Origin: Litomosoides sigmodontis
Taxonomy: Eukaryota; Nematoda; Chromadorea; Rhabditida; Onchocercidae
Length of the DNA: 64,000 nucleotides
Assembly (NCBI GenBank): GCA_963070105.1
Contig: OY718806.1
Span: 3,927,865 to 3,991,864 of the forward strand
Direction of reading: 5' to 3'
A model generated the notes under the pieces. It did not search any database. It was not told the origin of the DNA and worked only from the letters and a program-made list of their open reading frames with translations. Numbering within the stretch: the stretch's first letter is position 1; each line of letters opens with the position of its first letter. The position numbers and the translations under genes are program-made. This document shows positions 49,828-64,000 of the stretch, one piece after another.

Positions 49828-51410
49828 TCATGAAAACGGCTCTGCGACAAGGTTAGTGTTCACTCCTTTGAGTAAACGAGGTCCAAATACTGCGCTACCA
49901 ACGCGAACAGATGTACTACCCAACATTATTGCTGCTTCAAAATCGTGCGACATTCCCATCGAAAGTTCAAAGTCTTCTTCCTTTTCCTTTGTGAGTCCGC
50001 AGAACCTTGAACGGTCTGTGTAAATGACAATATCAAAATATGAAAGCTGAAATACTTGAAACAACTAGACTAATTCCAACTTACGTTTTCCGTACTTCGA
50101 AAAGCTCTATGAAATCTCTGTTGGGAATTTCCGATGCACTGTGTGCAAGCGAACCAATTGTCATAAAACCACCGAATTTTAATGATGGACAATTTGTCCG
50201 AATAAACTCAGCCAATTCCACTGCCTAAAAGCATGTGTTTGTTGTAACTCTTGAAATAACAAACGTTACGTTTTCGAGATAAGATGTTATGAGAGAGTCC
50301 GACTACTATTTTCAAATGCATTATGAGATTCTCGAATTTACTAACAAAAAAAACCTTAATCAGCATTTCATATAACATTTTTAGTCATCACAGTAAGACA
50401 GCAAAATAACGCACCACTTCAGGCGTAGAACCTCCTTTCTGCTCTTCTTTACTCGTATTAACTTGTACCAGAACCTTCAATGTTCGATTATGCTTTGCAA
50501 CCTCTTTTTCCAGCATAGAGGAGTGTTTCTTGCTGCAGATCGTCTCCACACAGCTCAAGTTATCAATTTCGGCTAGTCTTGCAATCTACCAAATTATAAT
50601 GCTCATGGAAAGTGATTAACAACAGATAACAATTTTTCCAAAAGTCCACTTTAAAAACGATTTATGAAAGCAATTAAAGTTTAATCTGGACTATAAATTT
50701 CCCATTTTCACCCTCGCTACATGCACTCTCACAACAACATTAGCAATCCTGAACTGATTGCTGACGACCACTTTTTTTCTCATACTATTTTTAAACGAAA
50801 TTTCAAAATAGTACCTTATTTGATTGAATTCTACCGATAAAATGCCACTGTATATTTGGACACTTTGACTTCAACGCTTCTGCTTTATCTACAAGTTCTT
50901 GAATATAATTCTCGCCAAATTTCATTTGTCCCGCATTGTAGCAGCACCTTGAAACACCTCCTATAGTTTAGAAAGTGAAAATCCAAAAGCCCATGCAGAA
51001 ATCAATTGATACTTCGTAGTCCTTGGCGACATAGGATCACGTTTAATACTCATTCTATACAAAAAATGAAGCTTTAGTCTTAATCCATAGGAAATCAAAT
51101 CTATCCAAATTGTATTTCGCATATCAGGTCAACTATGATAATTTTATGGCTAAGTTAAGTTAGAAAAGTCTAACAATAAACCACGCAGTGGGAAAAATAC
51201 CTACTGAATGAGTGAGGAAGATTTTGTCTTCGAAACTGCTACCAGCGACGGCTTTTGTCCACGCCAATACGGACTTTGTTCCGCTTTTTTTGATGCATTT
51301 TCGATACGTTGTTGAATGAGTTGAAGGTTATTAACTAGCAGGGAACTGTCAAATTCCTCACAGATTCCGACCGAAGCACAGGATAAATTCCCTAGCTGCC
51401 TGACAGCCAT
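49828..51410 (-). CDS. PLPBP: Pyridoxal phosphate homeostasis protein (YggS/PROSC)
   Basis: PLP-binding protein that buffers vitamin B6; no catalytic activity is established for the family. Five exons: 51,410-51,205, 50,947-50,815, 50,585-50,415, 50,224-50,085 and 50,005-49,828, giving 275 residues, equal to human PLPBP. Motifs: [10 protein letters not shown] with the PLP-binding Lys61; [51 protein letters not shown]; and [20 protein letters not shown] followed by [10 protein letters not shown]. Two acceptors (exons 2 and 5) read TTCAAG rather than TTTCAG; they were chosen because they restore frame and family sequence. An in-frame ATG 42 bases upstream (51,452) would add a short hydrophobic leader. 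The position head-to-head with DDX46 is noted separately. Confidence 0.93.
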
Positions 51411-51900
51411 TTTTGAGAACCGAAAGAAATTCGTGATGACCACCAAAATCAAACAGTCCTCAAATCACGTCTTGCCACCCGATTCCCATTTCAAGCCGCA
51501 ACTTTTTCAGTTTAGCCCGAGCCGTCGTTTCCTCATATGTTTGAAAGGTACTTGCGGCTTGTTATCATGCTTGAGTGGAAGGAAAAGGGAGTTCGTAGCG
51601 TGTAGAGGTAGGGTCCGTAAAAGGATCAGAATAGCATCTAAGGGTGAAACTTGTTATTTGGGACAGAGGAACTAAGCTCAAGAGCACTGAGTGTTGCCTT
51701 AATTTTCGGTTCTTTATTGGATTTGATGTAAACCTTCAGAATGTTAGTCTTTGTTCCCTTGTTGTTACCAGCCAATGCACTTGTACGAAATTGATGTAGG
51801 CTGACACATTGAAAAGTTTATATTTAATGTTTGTAAATGATTAGTTTTTTAAAGTTTTGCTCTAGTTGTGTGTTTTTCGAAAATGATTACTTTGTAGTAA
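51411..51900. promoter_or_regulatory. Shared upstream region of PLPBP and DDX46
   Basis: 490 bases separate the divergent start codons, so the region probably holds both promoters (inference). An in-frame N-terminal extension of PLPBP may occupy its left edge. No motif was identified with confidence. Confidence 0.4.
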
Positions 51901-57168
<5,268 letters not shown>

Positions 57169-57991
57169 ACAGAGAAACGAATGCAGTGTTTATTGTGACT
57201 TTTTGATTTGCTATCGCTTTACCGTAGTGAGTCGAATTCGTTACAGTGATTTAATTACTTGTGGAAGTAACGTGGAGTATGTGAAGATGTGTATTAAATA
57301 AATTGATATTACAAAGAAAATTTTGTTTTCAACAGTTTTGGGTATATGATCTTTTTCTTAAGCTAATATTTTTGCAAAATGTAAATAATCAAAATCAGTA
57401 GCGCTCGTTTTCTCGTGTTAGTTAGACATACTTTTTTCATTAAATTCAAGATTATTAATGCTGTTCTTTTACTTATTAAACCGTACAATTATTAAAGTGA
57501 ATTGTATAATCCTGCTTTGGTGCTCATATTTGCAAACAATATTGCACTCAAATGCGAAATTCTTATGAGAAGTGAAATAGTCAGAGTACATTCGGCTGGT
57601 TACCTTATCTTCAACGTAAAACGCAATGAAATTTTGAAATCTTTATCAGCTTGAATTTTTTCTTGATGTATCTGTTGCCTACAGTGCTTTCAAATCAGCA
57701 GATCTTAGAATCCGCTAAATTCTAAATATGTGAGCACAACTGAGCCGAAACGATTAGTGCAGGGAGGAAACTCACGGGTTTTAGTTTGAAAATGCCTACT
57801 GCTCATCCCAATATCGCGAAGTGTGTTTCTGTTCGCTTGTAATGCAGTTGCTTGCATCAGAGACTGGAATGGTCGCAGGCGGACTAGCAGGGTTAGACAA
57901 CAACTGACAACCAGCGCTTGAACGTCCTCGCCTCCCTGCTCAAATTGCAGCTACTACATCTACGAACCGCAGTAGCGCGTGCATCCCATTC
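57169..57991 (+). other. Spacer between DDX46 and parvin
   Basis: About 820 bases between two plus-strand genes. The parvin 5' UTR may begin after an AAATTGCAG acceptor ending near 57,949, consistent with trans-splicing. The distance is longer than a typical worm operon spacing but does not exclude one. Confidence 0.4.
57297..57302 (+). terminator. Poly(A) signal of DDX46
   Basis: AATAAA about 130 bases after the DDX46 stop codon, the first such hexamer downstream. Confidence 0.55.
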
Positions 57992-60750
57992 ATGTCGGAA
58001 GTGGATATGATGTCTCGATCATCCACTGATCAAACTTTTCCATCGAAGGGCACCATTAGAAAGGAGAAGAAGGTTAGAAAATGTTAATTTCTGTATCGAC
58101 GTTATAATTTGTTTTGTGATAATGGAGACAACTAGAAAGGAAGCCTCATCTCAGTTAAAGAAGAAGCTGGATTGATTTCGATACTTTTCTGAATGAAACA
58201 ATTGCATTATTAGACATATAAAGTAGATTTTGCGTGGGTAGGACAGATAGATTATTTTGTGTGTCTGGTTTGTGCTAAAAATGGCCCTGTTCCATATTTT
58301 CACTTCTGGAACATTTGTGGATCCCATTGCATTCCTAATGTAGTCCATATAACAAATGACTGGGAATGTTAAAATTCAATTCTAGGATGAATCATTTTTT
58401 GAAAAATTGGGGACTCTTGGAAGAAAAAAGAAATCACAACAACTGGAACAAGAAGCAGAAAATGAAGCTATTGAGGTGAAGCTTTTTTCTTTTTTTAGAC
58501 ATTTTGACTTTCATTTTTTGTAATTTAACATCTGTTACACATTGAATGTTGGAGCTCTGTAGAGTTCGTACTTTATGTAATAAAATCGATTTTCAACTCT
58601 TCTTTTTATTTAGACGTAAAACAATGGTTGCTTGATGAGGGTTTTAACTAGCTGTAGTATATCTTTGACAAAGGTTTATTATACTGCGGGCGCACGGAAG
58701 AGATTGTTAAATGTGTGGTAAGGTATTAGGATCAAGAAGTAAAGAAATGAGAGGGCCTTAGTTATGTGCTTAATCTGAATGCGCCAAAAACGGTACTGAA
58801 GAATTGATAGCATTTTCTTTGATTTACCAGTGCATTAATTTTATCCATATATAATGCATTCTTGTGCTTTTTTTTCAGTTTTTTTATAGGAACTGGCTTT
58901 GAAAAGTTTCAGTTTTAGGTTGAAACGGAAGGAGCAAAAGCAATCGATTCGGCAGTCATCCCAATTTCAGCGACTTTGGAGAATATTATGCTTGAAGAAG
59001 GTAGGCGAAGAGAAGGTGTTTAATGAAACATTCTTAAATGTAGCGGTTCTCCCTTTTCATGCACAGTTTTGCACACTCTTGCAACAAACTATCCCGCTAA
59101 AAGTATTACTGACGGCCGAAGATTTTCTTCAGGTGAAGAAAAAAGGCTGCTAACCGCAGAATCTCGTGATGACCCACGGGTGCAGGAAGTAATACAGCTT
59201 CTGATCCACTGGCTAAACTATGAATTAGCACCACAAAGAATCGTTGTGAAACACATACAGGAAGACTTATATGATGGTCAAATCATACAAAAACTTACTG
59301 AAAAACTAGCCAGTATTAAGGTCTGTGTCTGTAGTTTGTTAGAAACATATGCTATGATATATTTCTTGCTTTCCGAAATATTACGCGGGAAGTGTGATTT
59401 TTTTCCAGAATTTATGACTAGTTGTTTGGCTTCTTTTTATTGTCTTTATTGTACATAATTTGGAACAGATAATTAAATTGCTTCAAGTAATATGATGCGT
59501 TCAGATTGAAGTGCCTGAAGTGTCTCAAAGTGAGGAAGGACAGCGACAGAAATTGCATAAAGTGATTGAAACTGTTAATCGGATCATCGCTGAGGGGCAA
59601 TATGAAAAAGCAAAGTGGAATGCTGATCTGATTCACAATAAAGTGCTGTTCACTTTTTGTTGATTCTTCCCTTCGTTTTTTTGTAGGCACTGCTGTTTGA
59701 AATCATTGATGTCAAAATGAAATTAGTACTGTATACTTTCCAACATTGTCCCGATGGTATGAATATAATACTGCGATTTGTTGGTCGTATAGGGTATAAG
59801 TGGTAGTTGACTGTGATTTTTTAAATTATGAAACAGTTAACTATGTTGAGCCACCAAAAGATTCAGGCTCTGTATGAAATTTTTTTTACAGGACACGGTA
59901 GCAATTATTCAGCTGTTGGTTGCGATTGCCGTACACTTCCGAGCTCCTGTTAAATTTCCGGAATATGTGAATGCACAGATTCTAGTTATACAGAAGAAAG
60001 ACAATCAGCTAAAGAGCCGTTACATCACCGAGCAGCTTACGACGACGCAGCCGGAACTAGGCGTTAAGGTCATCTTGCTCATTTCGTTGTAGTGGTGGAT
60101 TGGAAGTATAACCTAGAAGTTCGATATCTTTCATTATCAATAGTATCCATTTTTGTCTTAGAGCAGCCGGAACACGGTTCCCATTTTTAGGGTGAGAGAG
60201 ATGCTTTCGATACTCTGTTTGACTATGGACCCGACAAACTGGCTCATGTGAAGAGTTCACTGTTGGCTTTCTGTAACAAACATCTTAACAAAATTAATTT
60301 GGAAGTGACAGATCTGGAAAATCAGTTCAAGGATGGAGTTTATTTGGTTCTCTTGATGGGTTTATTGGAGGGATATTTCGTTCCGCTTTATAGTTTCGAT
60401 TTGCAGGTACTCACAGACATTTTTATTTGAAGTAATGTTATTGATGGTTAAGGGACGGTTTTGTCCATTGCCGTTTATATTTAAAGATACGAATGGCCTT
60501 AACCCACTTCGATCAATATGTAAGTACAAGTCTCGAATTATTTGGAATTTGTGATCAATTAGTTCAGCACTAATTTTTCTAGGCCTTAACATACGAGCAG
60601 AAAATACACAATGTTGCGTTCGCTTATCAACTGATGTATGAAGCCAACATACAGCGACCACGCGCACGCGTACAGGATATTGTAAACGGTGATTTAAAAA
60701 GTACGCTACGTATTCTTCATTCATTATTTACACGGTACAAGCATGTGTAA
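57992..60750 (+). CDS. pat-6: Parvin/actopaxin, PAT-6 orthologue
   Basis: Actin-binding adaptor of the ILK-PINCH-parvin complex at integrin adhesions; in worms PAT-6 is needed to assemble muscle attachment sites. Eight exons: 57,992-58,072, 58,386-58,475, 58,919-59,000, 59,133-59,320, 59,505-59,642, 59,892-60,068, 60,191-60,406 and 60,583-60,750, giving 379 residues (human alpha-parvin 372). ESFFEKLGTLGRKKK near the N-terminus matches the parvin leader. Two calponin-homology domains follow: CH1 around residues 95-215 (EVIQLLIHWLNYELAPQRIV, EDLYDGQIIQKL, AIIQLLVAIAVHFRAPVKFP) and CH2 around 255-379 (AHVKSSLLAFCNKHLNK, FKDGVYLVLLMGLLEGYFVP, DIVNGDLKSTLRILHSLFTR). The last exon joins directly after FDLQ, leaving a linker slightly shorter than in vertebrates, so a missed micro-exon is possible. 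Confidence 0.96.
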
Positions 60751-60829
60751 TCATAACTTTACAAATTCGCACGACTACTATAATTTCACCTAAAATTTGT
60801 ATCTTATACTGCCAAATGTTTATAAAATC
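60751..60829. other. 79-bp tail-to-tail spacer between parvin and GatA
   Basis: Only 79 bases lie between the two convergent stop codons. No AATAAA is visible on either strand inside it, so the 3' UTRs probably overlap the neighbouring coding exon. Confidence 0.6.
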
Positions 60830-63579
60830 CTATTTAGCTGTCAGTGTTTTTTTTGCGGTTTGAACATGAGAATATTCATAAAGCTTTTCTGCTACATCCA
60901 TTGCCATACCATCTTTTAAATAATCAGCGATAATCTGCACACCAATTGGAAATCCATCCGCCGTCCTAGTAAATGGTACTGAAATTGCTGGAACACCCGC
61001 CATATTGCAGGGTTGAGTGTAAAAATCGTCTTCACGTTCTCGTTTGTAACCATCAATGTCGTTAATTTCGGAAAACATGGGTGGTATGCCGCTTGTCACT
61101 GGAGTTAACAAAATATCACAGCCTTCCTTCCGAAAGACGCGGTCAAAATCCATCTTGATCAGGCGTCGTACGCGAAGCGCTTGCCCAAAATATTCATCAT
61201 AATGGCTATAAATGATTTGTGAAGATGGAAAAAAACGTTGTTCAGTAAAAGCTATATTTGGCACTCAATATGGTCATATCCCTGGAAAGATCGGTCACAT
61301 CGAGAAATCACACGTATGTGGATCAGACAGCTTAATGCACTGAATAACCTAGAGATCCCAATATATTTCCCGATCTTCTATCACAAAATTAAATTTGAAA
61401 TTGTGAAAAAAACATAATTAATGGAGCTATACCACTTCATTAAGAAATAATTCCCTGCGAATATTCTTCTGCGAACAACTTCATTGAGAGATTCACTTCG
61501 TGTAGTAGAATACAACATGGAAGTTGACCTCTCGCAGTCCGATCTGTGGCCGTATTTGACTCCATCGTATCTGAACAGAAACAACAAGGAGATTGTATAT
61601 CCTGTACTTCGGCTATAATGTTGCATTTTTGAATTTAAATTTCGCAAAATATGAATTTTTTTGTATGATAAGTTTCACCTTGCCATGTTTGATGTAATAT
61701 CCGCTTCGGCAAGTACATGATAACAAATAATGGAGTAAGCTGTGGATGGCATACTCACTTCTTTTATCTTGCAACCCAATGCAGCTAGAGCTTTTGCTGC
61801 TTCATTCCACCCTTTCCAACACTCATTTGATAGTGATTCATTGTGATATTCCTGACGACGAGAACAAAAAAATTAACTGCGGATATGGAAAATAGTAAAA
61901 AAAAAGTAGAAATTGTGCCATTTACTTGTCAAAGGATAAACTGGATAGTTCCATAAGAATTCCGTAAGAACTGTGAGTCTTTAGAGTCCTATATAATTAT
62001 CTGTGATTCCAAGCTTTAGTTGATTACCTTAGGGATGCCAACAGTCACTCCTTTAACTGGTCTTCCCTGCATAAAACAAGATGACGGCGTATCAATGCAG
62101 GTCGAATCAAATGCATCGCGACCACTCATCACCTCTGCAGAAATCATAAATCATGTATTTCCAAGTGAAAAGTTTATGACGATTTCAATATTTTTCAGTT
62201 ACAGTGACATGAACCAATAGCGGACTAGATAAAATTTGACTAGTGCTAATGAAAACTTCAGGGGACCCATGAACAGTAATGTATGAGATACGGGTGTTTC
62301 AGACTGCGATTACACTAACTGCTCAATTTGTTATGAACTGTGAAGGTCAAGGTAACATCAAACAAATAGACGAAGTTCATGTAAAGACGAAGTCCTTACG
62401 AAGTAAGAAGTTGCAATCCTTAACATTCCTAGCAATTATTGATGGACAGTCAAGTGAATTAACCAAAGGTATGAGCCCATATCTTGACAAAACTCCATAC
62501 GAAGGCTTGAACCCGAAAAGTCCAGTGAATGTTGCTGGATTCCGTGCTGAACCACCAGTGTCCGATCCTAGACTTCTGTAAATCTCTAAATTCAATATAC
62601 TGCATACTACAGTAGGAGTGATGCTTAAAAGATGTTTAAAATACCAACACTGATGAAATGCCCAGTTGCACTGCCACACCACAACCGCCAGAAGACCCAC
62701 CAGGACTTCGCCAATCAGTTTCAAGAGTTTTTTCATCGCTTAATCCATTTTTCACAGGACCGAAATAACCTTTTGAACTCGATGTTCCCATACAAAATTC
62801 ATCCATATTAGCTTTTCCAATCAAGCAACCACCTGAAAAACATTTTCCAGTTATTTCAGTCAACAGAATGTTAACATACAAACACACCACCTTCTTCAAA
62901 CAATCTGTTGACAATAGTGGCAGTATATGGCGCAATGAAATTTGACAGATTCCTTGATGCACACGTTGTTCGGACTTTCATAGTCCTGAAATTTCGATGT
63001 AAACGACAGTTTTAGTATTTGAAAAATGGAAGAAAACATAGAGTCAATTTCAGGTAGTGCGAGCACATAGTCTTCAAAACGGCCATGATAGAAGTTACAA
63101 AATGCTACAAAACCAATCACTTCAGAGCGTGCAACCACACTGTCTTCAGCTATTATAAAATGAGTTATTTTACAGCTAGGGAATACATGAAACATTAAAA
63201 AAAGGCAACATACATATAGCAATCTTTGACAACCAAAGGAAAAGGTGTTTTTCCCCTTTTCAATGCCTCCTTTGCCTGTGCACAAGCTAAGTCGAAAGTT
63301 TCCGTAATCAAAGAATTGAACTTCCGATACTTCATAGCTTTAAAAATAGCTTCTTCAATATACTCCATTTCTGAGATCCTGCAAGCACGTTCACAATGTT
63401 CGAAGTTTTCATATTAAGGATTTCATTGTTTATGAATCTCTTCTTCGATACCATTTATACTAAGTTTCCAACCCAGCACAGAAAATTTTGCAAAACTCAT
63501 TCAAATCACAACCTTACGGAATCGCACCAGACAAACACGACTCAAAAACCCACTCGTATTGTGGTTTCAACAATTGCAT
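60830..63579 (-). CDS. QRSL1: Glutamyl-tRNA(Gln) amidotransferase subunit A, mitochondrial
   Basis: Amidase-signature subunit of GatCAB, which releases ammonia from glutamine to convert Glu-tRNA(Gln) to Gln-tRNA(Gln) in mitochondria. Nine exons: 63,579-63,518, 63,378-63,214, 62,985-62,891, 62,832-62,651, 62,583-62,400, 62,134-62,028, 61,851-61,679, 61,570-61,433 and 61,205-60,830, giving about 493 residues (human 528). Catalytic elements: Lys72 in PLVVKD, the GGSSGG loop at 152-157, and the nucleophile loop [11 protein letters not shown] at 174-184. Other matches: [81 protein letters not shown] and [17 protein letters not shown]. The junction between exons 4 and 5 is uncertain: only a weak AGAG acceptor keeps frame and it gives two residues more than bacterial GatA. 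The N-terminal exon is short and lacks a classic presequence. Confidence 0.9.
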
Positions 63580-64000
63580 AGTGAGTGTAAAGAAAAAATT
63601 CGTTCAGTGGTGCGTTGAAGTTTATTTTGTTTGGATCTGCAACCTCCTTTGTTGTGAATTCTAAGGTTCTGAAATGTTGAGAAGTGTAACGCGAAGCATT
63701 AGGATACATGCATGCGCAGCAAAAATAGTTGTTTCTAATTGCAATTATCTAATTCTATTTGAAAACAGCTTTCGATTTTAATCATCTTGAGCATTGTAGC
63801 ATCAAAGGAGCGGTACACTTTAATCTAGAGCACTGGAGGGATCGAAGTCTATAGTTTTTATTATCTCCGTATGTAATATTTTTCGATGCACTCACACAGT
63901 CTTTTTTTGCAAATAAATTGTTTGTCCATTGGAGAACATATGATTTGGAGAAAGAATAGGCTAGCGGCCAGGGGGACCATTGAAAAGAAGCAAAATCTGG
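63580..64000. other. Region upstream of GatA to window end
   Basis: No coding signal recognised. Probably the 5' flank of the minus-strand GatA gene. Confidence 0.4.

Overview
This window is a stretch of a eukaryotic, AT-rich genome that reads as a nematode, most likely a chromadorean of the spirurid/filarial type. The reasons are: compact multi-exon genes with short GT...TTTCAG introns; start codons lying directly behind splice-acceptor-like TTGCAG/TTTCAG sequences, as in trans-spliced worm genes; a homeobox gene whose homeodomain is nearly that of UNC-30; and PIG-1/MELK and PAT-6/parvin orthologues. The species assignment is inference. All gene models below were built by hand from reading frames, splice consensus and phase matching, so small errors at exon ends are possible.

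Layout. Bases 1-18,680 are gene-poor and full of simple repeats: a purine tract, a CA repeat, and an unusually long compound trinucleotide array at 11.2-13.0 kb. From 18.7 kb to the end the window is gene-dense. In order: NMNAT (+, 18,683-20,249); an unrecognised five-exon gene (+, 20,868-22,862); an ankyrin-repeat gene (-, 24,954-25,976) with a possible extra exon just downstream; the Pitx-family homeobox gene unc-30 (-, 29,564-33,311); the kinase MELK/pig-1 (-, 36,773-41,159); mitochondrial seryl-tRNA synthetase (+, 42,147-44,762); a GDP-fucose transporter (-, 46,968-49,208); the PLP homeostasis protein PLPBP (-, 49,828-51,410); the spliceosomal DEAD-box helicase DDX46/Prp5 (+, 51,901-57,168); parvin/pat-6 (+, 57,992-60,750); and GatA/QRSL1, the mitochondrial tRNA-dependent amidotransferase subunit (-, 60,830-63,579).

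The genes are mostly unrelated housekeeping and developmental functions: NAD synthesis, neuronal identity, asymmetric division, mitochondrial translation, fucosylation, vitamin B6 handling, splicing and muscle attachment. No operon with a shared pathway is evident. Two pairs are head-to-head (MELK/SARS2 and PLPBP/DDX46) and one is tail-to-tail with under 100 bp between stop codons (parvin/GatA).

I found no convincing novel multi-gene system. The items most worth a second look are a near-perfect fold-back hairpin at 35,747-35,815, the long compound AAT array, the unrecognised gene at 20.9-22.9 kb, a GC-AG intron and a TVGR-for-TPGR substitution in DDX46, and a 21-bp inverted repeat at 7.2-7.3 kb.
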